A DNA stretch of 64,000 bases from contig JBMOOH010000001.1 in assembly GCA_049323795.1 (NCBI GenBank), forward strand, positions 150,700 through 214,699, given 5' to 3'. The stretch is from JAOADN01 sp049323795. GTDB taxonomy: Bacteria; Pseudomonadota; Alphaproteobacteria; Rhodobacterales; Rhodobacteraceae. Below are positions 43,478-51,995 of the stretch, piece after piece; the first letter of the stretch is position 1; each line of letters opens with the position of its first letter. The notes below the pieces were generated by a model. The model saw only the letters and a program-made list of their open reading frames with translations. It had not been told where the DNA came from and did no database searches. A program made the translations under genes and the position numbers.

Positions 43478-44481
43478 TCGGATGCCCTCATGAGCGTGTA
43501 GTCCGTTGCCGAGAGGTGTACCATGTCGCCGGGCCTCGGGTGAGAGGTCGGCGGCAGGCGCACGGTCAGCGTCAGATCCTGCGCCGCGACCGGCAGGAAC
43601 GTGGCGCGCACATGCGTGCCGAGGAACGTCGCCCCGACCAGCCGGGCCCGGCCGAGCGCCAATGGCCCCTCGCCCACGACGATCGCCTCGGGCCGGATCA
43701 CGAGCACCCCCTCGCCCGGAACGATCGGGCCGAGCGGCATGAGACCGGGCAGGACGGGGATCCGGTTGATCTCGCCCAGGAAATCTGCCGAGAAGAGCGT
43801 CCTCGGCCGCAGGTAGACGTCGCGCGGGGCGCCCTGGTCCATGATCCGCCCGCCGCTCATCACGACGATCCTGTCCGCAATGGCGAGTGCCTCTTCCTGG
43901 TCGTGGGTGACGTGGACGAAGGTGGTGCCGACCTTGCGCTGGATGATCTTCAGTTCGTCCTGCATCTGCCGGCGGAGCTTGAGGTCGAGCGCGCCGAGGG
44001 GTTCGTCGAGAAGCAGCACCTCGGGGGTGACGGCCAGCGCGCGGGCGAGCGCCACCCGCTGGCGCTGCCCGCCCGAGATCTCGTGCGGCCGCCGCCCGCC
44101 ATGGCCCGCAAGGCCGACGAGCGCGAGCATCTCCTCGGCCCGCGCGTTCCGTTCGCGGGCACCCTGCCCGCGCATCCGGAGCCCGAAGGCCACGTTGTCG
44201 AGAAGGGTCATGTGCGGAAAGAGCGCGTAGTCCTGGAACACGGTCGTCGTCGGCCGGTCCTTCGGCGCCATTTGCGTCACGTCCCGCCCGCCGATCAGCA
44301 CCCGCCCCTCGCCTGGGGTCAGGAACCCGCCCATGACCGACAGAAGCGTGGTCTTGCCGCAGCCCGAGGGGCCGAGCAGCACCACGAACTCGCCCGCCGC
44401 GATGTCGAGGCTGACGTCATCGAGGGCCTTCGCAGCGCCGAAGCGGTGCGACACGGACTGGATGGCCAGGCTTGCGGTCAT
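43474..44481 (-). CDS. ABC importer ATPase, polyamine type (PotA-like)
   Basis: The 335-residue product has Walker A LLGPSGCGKTTLLSVMGG, Q-loop VFQDYALFPHMTLLDNVAFG, signature ISGGQRQRVALARAL, Walker B LLLDEPLGALD and the H-loop, then a C-terminal TOBE_2 domain (VLVIRPEAIVVGEG). It energises the two permeases encoded upstream. Overlaps with both neighbours (four bases with the permease gene) show one operon. Confidence 0.94.
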   Translation of the reverse strand: MTASLAIQSVSHRFGAAKALDDVSLDIAAGEFVVLLGPSGCGKTTLLSVMGGFLTPGEGRVLIGGRDVTQMAPKDRPTTTVFQDYALFPHMTLLDNVAFGLRMRGQGARERNARAEEMLALVGLAGHGGRRPHEISGGQRQRVALARALAVTPEVLLLDEPLGALDLKLRRQMQDELKIIQRKVGTTFVHVTHDQEEALAIADRIVVMSGGRIMDQGAPRDVYLRPRTLFSADFLGEINRIPVLPGLMPLGPIVPGEGVLVIRPEAIVVGEGPLALGRARLVGATFLGTHVRATFLPVAAQDLTLTVRLPPTSHPRPGDMVHLSATDYTLMRASD

Positions 44482-45248
44482 GCCCGCCCCCTCCGGAACA
44501 GCCGGAGCTGGAGGACGGCGACCGCCAGCGCGGAGGCGAGAAAGACGAGGCTGCCGATCGCGTTCGTCGCCGGGTTCAGGCCGGACCGGAGACGCGACCA
44601 GATCTCGACGGGAAGGGTCACGTCGAAACGGGTGAGGAGGAAGGCGATGATGAATTCGTCCCAGGAGAAGGTGACGGAGAGGAAGAAGGCGGCGGCGAGC
44701 GAGGGCGCGAGCATGGGGGCCGAGACGTGCCAGAGGACCTGCGCCTCGGTCGCGCCGAGGTCGCGGGCCGCGCGCTCGGCAGTCCTCTGCTGGTCGCCCA
44801 TCGCCGCATAGGCAATGGCAAAGCAGAGCGGCAGGTTGATGACGACATGGCCGATGCCGGTGGCCAGGAGCGAGGGCGGCAGGCCGAGCCGGTTGAAGAC
44901 CGACAGGAGCCCAAGGCCGAGGACGAGCGTCGAGACGGTCATCGGGGCGATGAGAAGCCCGCGCATCCACGCCGAGCCGGGGAGAGCCGCGCGCGCGAGC
45001 GCATGGGCGGCGAGAAAGCCGAGGACCAGCGCGACGGAGGACGAGGCGAGCGCGACGAGGACGGAGTTGAGCAGCGCTGCCATCAGGTCGCCGTCCGAAA
45101 GGACGAGGGCGTACCAGTCGAGCGAGGGTCCGTTGAAGGGCGGAACGGGCAGCCGGCCGCCCTGGAAGGAGAACAGCACGAGCACCGCCACCGGCAGGTA
45201 GATGAAGGCGTAGAGCGCAAGGAGGTAGAGCCAGCCGAGCGCCTTCAT
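44478..45248 (-). CDS. ABC importer permease, PotC-like
   Basis: The 256-residue product has six predicted membrane helices and the EAA loop RAARDLGATEAQVLWHVSAP that contacts the ATPase. The N-terminus (LYLLALYAFIYLPVAVLVLF) is typical for the second permease of spermidine/putrescine-type importers. Its ATG overlaps the stop of the PotB-like gene. Confidence 0.93.
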   Translation of the reverse strand: MKALGWLYLLALYAFIYLPVAVLVLFSFQGGRLPVPPFNGPSLDWYALVLSDGDLMAALLNSVLVALASSSVALVLGFLAAHALARAALPGSAWMRGLLIAPMTVSTLVLGLGLLSVFNRLGLPPSLLATGIGHVVINLPLCFAIAYAAMGDQQRTAERAARDLGATEAQVLWHVSAPMLAPSLAAAFFLSVTFSWDEFIIAFLLTRFDVTLPVEIWSRLRSGLNPATNAIGSLVFLASALAVAVLQLRLFRRGRA

Positions 45249-46102
45249 AGCCGGTCGAGCCTCAGCCAGCGGGCCGACGCGAGATAGGCGAGTGTCACGA
45301 GCGCCATCAGCACGACCGACAGCGCCGAGGCGAGCGGGAAGTTCCCGCTCCGCCCCAGTTGCAGCATGATGAGTTGCGGCAGCGTCAGTTCGTTGTTCCC
45401 GCCGAGGATCTGCGGGGTGATGTAGTCGCCGATGCTCAGCACGAAGGTCAGGAAGGCCCCCGTCACCACCCCCGGCAGGGTGAGCGGCAGGATGATGTGC
45501 CGGAACGTCTGGACGGCGTTCGCGCCGAGGTCGGCCGCCGCGCGGGCGTAGTTCGGCGAGAGCTGGACGAGGTTCGCATAGATCGTGAGCGTGAGCAGCA
45601 TCACGAAGAAATGGACAAAGCCGATCACCGTCGCGGTCCGCGTGGATGCGATCTCGAGCGGTTCGGCGATCATCCCCATGTTCATCAGCGCCTTGTTCAG
45701 CACGCCGTTCTTGCCGAGGACAAGGAGCCACGAATAGGAGCGCACCACGTAGGACGTCCAGAACGGCAGGACGGCCAGCACCAGCGCCAGCCGCTGCCAG
45801 CGCGCGGGAACGCGCATGGCGATGATCCAGGCGAGCGGCCAGGCGAGGATGACGGACACCGCCGTGACGGTCAGCGTGATCTCCACCGACACGGCGATGG
45901 CACGCAGCATCGGCGCCTCGGTGAAGATGCGGACGTAGTTGTCGGGGACGAGCCCCGCGACCACGTTGCGCCCCTCCATCCTCGACAGGCTGAGCGCGCC
46001 GACGAGAAGGAACGGCAGGACGAAGAAGGCGGCCGTCCAGACGAGCCCCGGCAGGACGAGCATCCAGCCGATGCGGCGTTCGCGCTGCGCGAGGGGTGTC
46101 AT
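45245..46102 (-). CDS. ABC importer permease, PotB-like
   Basis: The 285-residue product has six predicted helices, the N-terminal WMLVLPGLVWTAAFFVLPFL, the FWTSYVVRSYSWLLVLGKNG stretch characteristic of PotB proteins, and the EAA loop YARAAADLGANAVQTFRHII. It pairs with the PotC-like permease. A 25-base gap separates it from the binding-protein gene. Confidence 0.94.
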   Translation of the reverse strand: MTPLAQRERRIGWMLVLPGLVWTAAFFVLPFLLVGALSLSRMEGRNVVAGLVPDNYVRIFTEAPMLRAIAVSVEITLTVTAVSVILAWPLAWIIAMRVPARWQRLALVLAVLPFWTSYVVRSYSWLLVLGKNGVLNKALMNMGMIAEPLEIASTRTATVIGFVHFFVMLLTLTIYANLVQLSPNYARAAADLGANAVQTFRHIILPLTLPGVVTGAFLTFVLSIGDYITPQILGGNNELTLPQLIMLQLGRSGNFPLASALSVVLMALVTLAYLASARWLRLDRL

Positions 46103-46127
46103 TGTCCGGCCGGCGCCAGGTCTGGGC

Positions 46128-47183
46128 CTATTGCTGGATCATTTCCGTCCAGAGATCCTGCATCGCGGTGTCGAGCGCGGCGTCCGGGATCGGGTAGAGC
46201 TGCGCGCGCCTGAGGTATTCGGGCTGCTGGTCCCAGCGCAGGATCGCCTTCTGCTCGTCGGTCAGTTGATCGCCCGCCCTGGCATTCGCCGGCATCCCCC
46301 AGTAGCAGGACGAGGTGGCCAGGCGCGCCTGGCCTTCGGGGCTGACGATGTATTTCACGAATTCGAGCGCGAGGTCGGGTTTCTTCGACCCGGCGAGGAC
46401 GCCGATCGACTGCGCCCAGCGGACCGCCCCCTGCTTCGGGATCGTCCAGTCGAGGTTCGGGTTGTCCTTGTTGAGGACCGCCGTCAGCCATTCGCCGCCG
46501 CCCACGAGCACGTCCACTTCGCCCGTCGCAAGCGCCGTCTGGGACGACACCACGTCGCTCACCTGCTTGGACGCCGCCTTGAGCCTGAAGAGCGGGTCCC
46601 TGAGCTGCCCGAGATTGTCGGGGGTGATGTCGGCGGTCGCGATGCCCTGGCTCATGGCGATCTGGCCAAGGACCGGCAGGTAGTAGTCGTAGATCGCGAT
46701 ACGGCCGTCGTACTTGCCCGACCACAGGGTCGCCATGTCCTCCATGTCGGCCGGATCGACCCTGGTCTTGTCGAACGAGATGGTGTTGTAGCCGAACTTC
46801 TCGGTCACGGCATAGGTCTTGCCGTCGCGGGTGTTGTTCGCGGCCATCACGAGTTCGGGGAAGAAGTCGGCGGTCGGAAGCCGGTCCGCCGGAATCTCGG
46901 CCATCAGCCCGGCATCGACGGCGCGGCCCACGTCCACCGCATCGATCACCAGAACGTCCCAGTCGCCCGGCTGCGACTGCTGCAGGATGGCGAGGCCGGC
47001 GGCGGTGCCTTCGTATTCCTTCAGGTTCACCTTGACGTTGAAGGCCTTCTCGAACGGCTCGATCAGTGCCGGATCGGTGTGGTCGCACCAGACGAGCGCG
47101 TTCAGCTCTTCCTGGGCGGCGGCGGACAGCGCGAACAGGCTGGCCGTCAGGGATAGGGAAAGGGCAAGGGCAGTGCGGGGCAT
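46128..47183 (-). CDS. Periplasmic binding protein of the ABC importer (PotD-like)
   Basis: The 351-residue product has a signal peptide (LSLSLTASLFALSAAAQEE, cleavage likely before QEE) and a PotD/spermidine-binding fold: LNALVWCDHTDPALIEPFEK, GDWDVLVIDAVDVGRAVD, GYNTISFDKTRVD and LEFVKYIVSPEGQARLA. The acidic polyamine-binding residues cannot be confirmed by eye, so the substrate may be another cation or small organic compound. First gene of the operon; divergent from the TetR gene. Confidence 0.92.
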   Translation of the reverse strand: MPRTALALSLSLTASLFALSAAAQEELNALVWCDHTDPALIEPFEKAFNVKVNLKEYEGTAAGLAILQQSQPGDWDVLVIDAVDVGRAVDAGLMAEIPADRLPTADFFPELVMAANNTRDGKTYAVTEKFGYNTISFDKTRVDPADMEDMATLWSGKYDGRIAIYDYYLPVLGQIAMSQGIATADITPDNLGQLRDPLFRLKAASKQVSDVVSSQTALATGEVDVLVGGGEWLTAVLNKDNPNLDWTIPKQGAVRWAQSIGVLAGSKKPDLALEFVKYIVSPEGQARLATSSCYWGMPANARAGDQLTDEQKAILRWDQQPEYLRRAQLYPIPDAALDTAMQDLWTEMIQQ

Positions 47184-47212
47184 TCCTCAACTCTCCTGTC
47201 GGTCGGGTGTCA

Positions 47213-47239
47213 CAGGCGCCTCTTGCGCGGGCGCGCCTG
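47213..47239. promoter_or_regulatory. Inverted repeat in the importer/TetR divergent promoter
   Basis: CAGGCGC and GCGCCTG form a 7-base inverted repeat with a 13-base spacer about 30 bases before the binding-protein ATG. An AT-richer segment (GTTTTTTGAAGTCAATGTCATT, 47259-47280, quoted in part) follows and is the likely TetR promoter. Either could be the TetR operator; not proven. Confidence 0.35.
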
Positions 47240-47308
47240 GAGAAGGATTGAGTTCGCGGTTTTTTGAAGTCAATGTCATTCCTGAAACCGGATACAAATT
47301 TCGTTGCC

Positions 47309-48010
47309 ATGGACGACATGCCAGCCAGGGGACTGCGCGAACGCGCCAAGGCCGACCGGACGCGCCGGATCCTCGATGCGGCATCCCGGCTGTTCCGCGC
47401 GCATGGCTACGAGGAGGTCAAGCTCGAAGAGATCGCCGCACAGGGCGAGGTGTCGGTCGGCACGCTCTACAACTACTTCGCGACCAAGGGCGACATCCTG
47501 ATGGCGATCGTCTCGCTCGAGGTCGAGGAGGTCCTGGCCGAGGGGGAGCACATCCTCGGCAACCCGGGCCGCGGCCTTGCCACCGCGCTCGACGCGCTGG
47601 TCGGGGGCTATTTCGATCACTCGCTCACCTATCTGTCCAAGGACATGTGGCGCCGCGCGATGGCGCTGTCGGTCGAGGCGCCCGGCACGCGCTTCTCGCA
47701 GCGTTACAGCGAGCTTGACGCGCGGCTGACGGATCAGGTCTGCGCGCTCGTCGCAGCGTTCCAGCGTCAGGGCCGGGTCCGCAGGGAGGTGGATGCACGG
47801 GCCGCGGGCGAGGTGGTCTTCAACAACCTCAACAACATGTTCGTCGAGTTCGTGAAGTCCGAGACGATGACGCTTCCCGACCTGAAGAAGCGCGTGCGGA
47901 CCCAGCACGCGATGTTGGCCGCGGCCATCGGCGCGAGACCGTCCGCGGGGCGCGCGCGCCTCACACCCCCCGCGCGATCCCGCCGTCCACGCGGATGTTC
48001 TGCCCGGTGA
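47309..48010 (+). CDS. TetR-family regulator
   Basis: The product has an N-terminal TetR helix-turn-helix (TRRILDAASRLFRAHGYEEV, KLEEIAAQGEVSVGTLYNYF) and a ligand-binding helical domain. It is divergent from the ABC importer operon and probably represses it. ATG 47309 is preferred; ATG 47264 is also open. The last about 25 residues (RPSAGRARLTPPARSRRPRG) look like read-through filler where the gene overlaps the convergent SDR gene by 50 bases, so the natural stop may have been lost. Confidence 0.87.
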   Translation: MDDMPARGLRERAKADRTRRILDAASRLFRAHGYEEVKLEEIAAQGEVSVGTLYNYFATKGDILMAIVSLEVEEVLAEGEHILGNPGRGLATALDALVGGYFDHSLTYLSKDMWRRAMALSVEAPGTRFSQRYSELDARLTDQVCALVAAFQRQGRVRREVDARAAGEVVFNNLNNMFVEFVKSETMTLPDLKKRVRTQHAMLAAAIGARPSAGRARLTPPARSRRPRGCSAR

Positions 48011-48659
48011 TGTAACCCGCGCCCTCCGACGCGAGGAATGCCACCGTCGCCGCGATCTCCTCGACATGGCCGTAGCGGCCCATCGGGATGCGGGCCTTGA
48101 ATTCCGCCTTCTCGGGCAGGCTGTCGATGAAGCCGGGAAGGACGTTGTTCATGCGCACCCCCTTCGCCGCCCACTGGTCGGCGAAGAGCTTGGCGAAGAC
48201 CGCGAGTCCCGCGCGGAAGACGCCCGAAGTCGGAAACGCCGCCTCGGGCTCCCACACGTTGTAGGTCGAGATGTTGACGATCGACCCGCCGCCGCCCGCG
48301 GCCATGATCGGCGCGACAAGGCGCGAGGGGCGGACGGCGGAGAGGAAGTAGACCTCCATCCCCGTCGCCCAGTCCTCGTCGGTCAGCTCGGTGACCGGCG
48401 CGCGCGGCCCGTGGCCGGCGCTGTTCACCAGCACGTCGATGCGGCCCCAGCTGTCGGTCACGGTGTCGACGAGCCGCCTGATGTCGTCGTTCGACCGGTT
48501 CGATCCGGTGAACCCGATCCCGCCCAGATCCTTCGCCAGGGCTTCGCCCTTGCCCGAGGACGACAGGATCGCCACCCGGAACCCGTCCGCGGCCAGCCGG
48601 CGCGCGACCCCTGCCCCGATCCCGCTGCCGCCTGCCGATACGACTGCCACCCTGTCCAT
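47961..48659 (-). CDS. SDR-family oxidoreductase without the YxxxK motif
   Basis: The 232-residue product has the Rossmann motif VSAGGSGIGAGVARRLAADG, NSAG (79-82) and the catalytic-region serine in IVNISTYNVWEP. However, the position of the catalytic Tyr and Lys reads S145 and R149 in FPTSGVFRAGLAVFAK. The C-terminus (FLASEGAGYITGQNIRVDGG) is normal. Such a protein may be a non-catalytic or differently acting member. It abuts dgt: its ATG is the next base after the dgt stop. Confidence 0.85.
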   Translation of the reverse strand: MDRVAVVSAGGSGIGAGVARRLAADGFRVAILSSSGKGEALAKDLGGIGFTGSNRSNDDIRRLVDTVTDSWGRIDVLVNSAGHGPRAPVTELTDEDWATGMEVYFLSAVRPSRLVAPIMAAGGGGSIVNISTYNVWEPEAAFPTSGVFRAGLAVFAKLFADQWAAKGVRMNNVLPGFIDSLPEKAEFKARIPMGRYGHVEEIAATVAFLASEGAGYITGQNIRVDGGIARGV

Positions 48660-49856
48660 TCAGTCCGCCCTCTCCGGCCCGCCGCCGCAGAGCCGCGCAT
48701 GTTCCTGGATCGCGAAGCGGTCCGTCATCCCCGCCACGTAGTCGAGCACGACGCGGGCGAGGCCGGTCTCGTCCCGCGCTTGGGCCACGTCCGCCCGCCA
48801 TTCCGCCGGCAAGAGGCCGGGATCCTTCAGGAACAGCGGGAAGAGGTCGCGGACGATCCCCGTCACCCGCGCGCGTTCCGCCACAACAGTGGGCGCACGG
48901 TACATGCGGTGGAAGAGAAACGACTTGATCGCCTTGAGGTTCTGGAAGAGCGGTTTCGAGAAGCGGATGATCGGCCCCTCCATGCCGCGGATGTCCTGGG
49001 CGGACCCGGGCCGGGACGCCCTGAGCCGCGTCTCGGCGACCGAGATTACGTCCTCGACCATCACGCCGAAGACGCGCCGCAGCGCCTCGTGCCGCCTGCG
49101 CCCCGGATCGAGGCCGGGGTAGCGGCGGTCCACTTCGGCAAAGGCCGGTCCCGTCACCGGCAGTTCCATCAGGTCGGCTTCGGCGAAGAGCCCCGCCCGC
49201 AGCCCGTCGTGCAGGTCGTGATGGTTGTAGGCGACGTCATCGGCCACCGCCGCCACCTGCGCCTCGGCGCTGGCGAAGGTCGTCAGTTCCAAGTCGCAGT
49301 CGGCGTTCACCTCGGCCAGCGCATAGGGCATGAGCGCGGGGTCCGCCACCGAGTGCGACCCCTGCGCGTGCGGGCCGTGGACGGGGCCGTTGTGCTTGGC
49401 GATGCCTTCGAGCGTCTCCCAGGTCAGGTTCAGCCCGTCGAAGTCCGCATAGTGGCGCTCGAGCTTCGTCACGATCCGCAGCGCCTGCGCGTTGTGGTCG
49501 AACCCGCCATAGGGCTTCATCAGTTCGGTCAGCGCGTCTTCGCCGGTATGCCCGAAGGGCGGGTGGCCGAGATCGTGGGCGAGCGCCACCGCCTCGGCCA
49601 GTTCGACGTTCAGCCCGAGCGCCCCCGCGATGGTGCGGGCCACCTGCGCGACCTCGATCGTGTGGGTGAGGCGCGTGCGGTAGTAGTCGCCCTCGTGCTC
49701 GACGAAGACCTGCGTCTTGTGCTTGAGCCGGCGGAAGGCCGAGGAATGGATGATCCGGTCGCGGTCGCGCTGGAACGGCGAGCGGAAGGTCGAGACCGCT
49801 TCGGGAAAACGCCGCCCGCGGCTGTCCCCGGGATGGCATGCATAGGGGGCGAGCAT
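48660..49856 (-). CDS. dgt: dGTPase-like triphosphohydrolase
   Basis: The enzyme cleaves dNTPs to nucleosides and triphosphate and has the HD fold. The 398-residue product shows QRDRDRIIHSSAFRRLKHKT, RLTHTIEVAQVARTIAGAL, the HD pair in AVALAHDLGHPPFGHTGEDA and DDVAYNHHDLHDGLRAGLF. It is of normal length. ATG 49856 gives the usual MLAPYACHPGDSRGRRFPE. In related genomes dgt is next to erpA; here an MFS gene lies between. Confidence 0.93.
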   Translation of the reverse strand: MLAPYACHPGDSRGRRFPEAVSTFRSPFQRDRDRIIHSSAFRRLKHKTQVFVEHEGDYYRTRLTHTIEVAQVARTIAGALGLNVELAEAVALAHDLGHPPFGHTGEDALTELMKPYGGFDHNAQALRIVTKLERHYADFDGLNLTWETLEGIAKHNGPVHGPHAQGSHSVADPALMPYALAEVNADCDLELTTFASAEAQVAAVADDVAYNHHDLHDGLRAGLFAEADLMELPVTGPAFAEVDRRYPGLDPGRRRHEALRRVFGVMVEDVISVAETRLRASRPGSAQDIRGMEGPIIRFSKPLFQNLKAIKSFLFHRMYRAPTVVAERARVTGIVRDLFPLFLKDPGLLPAEWRADVAQARDETGLARVVLDYVAGMTDRFAIQEHARLCGGGPERAD

Positions 49857-50007
49857 CGCGGCGTCCGGTCCTTCTTCCGAGTCCCTGCCTCTGCCCCGCT
49901 TATAGGCGAGGCGATGCGCGAAGCCCACCCGTCCCGCTCCGGCGGCTCTGGCACCTGCGGCCCAGCGTGCTAGATGACCGGCCCGGAAGACGCGAACGGA
50001 GTCGATC

Positions 50008-51474
50008 ATGGCGGGATTTGGCGGAGCGGCCGAGGCCGAGCCCCGGCCGGAGCGCTGGATGGCGATGGCGACCCTTCTGATCGCCAACTTCATGAACCTG
50101 ATCGACGTGACCATCGTGAACGTCGCGCTCCCGAGCCTCCAGCGGGCCTTCGGTGCCACCCCGAACCAGATCGAATGGGTGGTGGCCGCCTATATCTTCA
50201 CGTTCGCGCTCGGCCTTCTGCCCTCGGGGCGCCTCGGCGACCTGATCGGACGGCGCCGCATGTTCGTCCTCGGGGTCGCGGTGTTCACCGTCGCCTCGGC
50301 GCTCTGCGGCCTTGCCCCGTCCATCGAGGCGCTGATCGGTGCGCGCGTCCTGCAGGGTCTCGGCGGCGCGATGATGACGCCGCAGACGCTCGCCCTCGTC
50401 CCCGCGCTCTTCCCGCCGAAGGAGCGCGGCGGCGTCTTCGCCTTCTTCGGGCTGGCGGCGGGCCTCGCGTCGGTCGCGGGGCCGGTGATCGGCGGAGTTC
50501 TCATCGCGGCCGATATCGGCGGCCTCGGCTGGCGGCCGATCTTCCTCGTCAACGTGCCCGTGGGGATCGCGGCGGTCCTGATGGCGATGCGCTTCGTGCC
50601 GAAGGTTCCCGGCTCGCCTGCGGTCGGCGTCGATCTCGTCGGCGCCGGGATCGGGGGCGCGACGCTCTTCCTTGTCCTTCTGCCGCTGATCGAGGGCCGG
50701 GCGCTCGGCTGGCCCGCCTGGTGTTTCGCGGCGATCGCCGCCGCGATCCCGATGGCCGTCCTCTTCGTCGTCCGGGCGCATCACCGCGAGCGCAGGTCGA
50801 GGCCGCAGGTGCTGCCGCTGTCGCTTCTGAGGCAACGGCGCTTCCTGCTCGGCGCGCTGATGGCCGCGCTCCTCTTCTCCGGGGTGCCGGGCCTCTTCCT
50901 CGCACTCGCGCTCTTCCTCCAGAACGGACACGGGCTCGACCCCCTCCGCTCGGGGCTGACGACGATCCCCTTTCCGTTCGGCGTCCTCTCTGCCTCGCTT
51001 CTGTCGAACCGGCTCGGGTCGGGCCACCTGAAGGCCCGGATCGCCGCGGGGTCGGGACTGCTTGTCCTCGGGCTTCTCGTCCTGCGCCGGACGGTGCTCG
51101 CCACGGACGACATGATCGTCTGGTCAGACTTCGCGCTGCCGCTTTTCCTCGGAGGCCTCGGCCTCGGGACCGCCGTGTCGCCGCTCTTCCAGACGGCGCT
51201 GTCGGGTGCGACGGGGCGTGACGCGGGGTCGGCATCGGGCGCGGTGCAATCGTTCCAGCAGGTCGGGTCGGCCTTCGGCATTGCGATCATGGGCGAGATC
51301 TTCTTCGCCCGGCTCGGCGGATCGTCCGCGGCTGCCGACTACGCCGCGGCCCTGACGCAGGCCATGCTCTACGCAACCGCCGCCTTCGCCGCCATCGCCG
51401 GGCTCGTGCGGTTCCTTCCGGCGCCGGAACCGCACAGGGACAGGGCCGAGCCGCCTGCCGTCGAGGCCGGCTGA
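50008..51474 (+). CDS. DHA2-family MFS exporter
   Basis: The 488-residue product is a major-facilitator drug/H+ antiporter of the 14-helix (EmrB/QacA-like) group: LIANFMNLIDVTIVNVALPS in helix 1, the loop motif SGRLGDLIGRRRMFVLG, ARVLQGLGGAMMTPQTLAL and the C-terminal GSASGAVQSFQQVGSAFGIA. Substrate unknown. It lies between dgt and the ErpA-like gene and may be a later insertion into that conserved neighbourhood. Confidence 0.93.
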   Translation: MAGFGGAAEAEPRPERWMAMATLLIANFMNLIDVTIVNVALPSLQRAFGATPNQIEWVVAAYIFTFALGLLPSGRLGDLIGRRRMFVLGVAVFTVASALCGLAPSIEALIGARVLQGLGGAMMTPQTLALVPALFPPKERGGVFAFFGLAAGLASVAGPVIGGVLIAADIGGLGWRPIFLVNVPVGIAAVLMAMRFVPKVPGSPAVGVDLVGAGIGGATLFLVLLPLIEGRALGWPAWCFAAIAAAIPMAVLFVVRAHHRERRSRPQVLPLSLLRQRRFLLGALMAALLFSGVPGLFLALALFLQNGHGLDPLRSGLTTIPFPFGVLSASLLSNRLGSGHLKARIAAGSGLLVLGLLVLRRTVLATDDMIVWSDFALPLFLGGLGLGTAVSPLFQTALSGATGRDAGSASGAVQSFQQVGSAFGIAIMGEIFFARLGGSSAAADYAAALTQAMLYATAAFAAIAGLVRFLPAPEPHRDRAEPPAVEAG

Positions 51475-51539
51475 CGCTTGTGCGGGATGCGGGCATCCCT
51501 ATATTCGGGACACAGGAACCAGAACCCGCGGTCGTCCAG

Positions 51540-51872
51540 ATGTCGCTTGCCCTTCCCCCGCGCGTGACCCCCCGCGCCTTTGCCCGCATCGCCGAGATCA
51601 ATGCGGCCACGGGCGAACGGAAGGCGCTGCGCGTGGCCGTCGAGGGAGGGGGGTGTTCCGGGTTCCAGTACGACATCCGGCTGGATGACCCCGCGGCCGA
51701 CGATCTGGTGCTCGAGGGCGGCGGAGAGAAGGTCCTGGTGGACAGCGTGTCCCTGCCCTTCCTCCGGAACGCGACGATCGACTTCACCGAGGAACTGATC
51801 GGGGCGCGGTTCGTGGTGGAGAACCCCAACGCCACGTCCTCGTGCGGGTGCGGGACCAGCTTCTCGATCTGA
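51540..51872 (+). CDS. erpA: A-type iron-sulfur carrier, ErpA-like
   Basis: A-type carriers insert Fe-S clusters into apoproteins. The 110-residue product has the three conserved cysteines: one in EGGGCSGFQYDI and two in SSCGCGTSFSI at the C-terminus, with FLRNATIDFTEELIGARFVV between. ATG 51540 gives a normal N-terminus; upstream residues are not conserved. ErpA rather than IscA is suggested by proximity to dgt, not by sequence alone. Confidence 0.9.
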   Translation: MSLALPPRVTPRAFARIAEINAATGERKALRVAVEGGGCSGFQYDIRLDDPAADDLVLEGGGEKVLVDSVSLPFLRNATIDFTEELIGARFVVENPNATSSCGCGTSFSI

Positions 51873-51995
51873 CCGAAGGGCAGGCGTCCTCGGCACCATG
51901 TCCGGTGTCAGGCACGGGATTGCCTCGGCCGTTCCTTGCCTCCCCGCGCGCCCGATCTATCCTCCTCTTCGGGACACGGGCGGGGAGGTCGAGGC

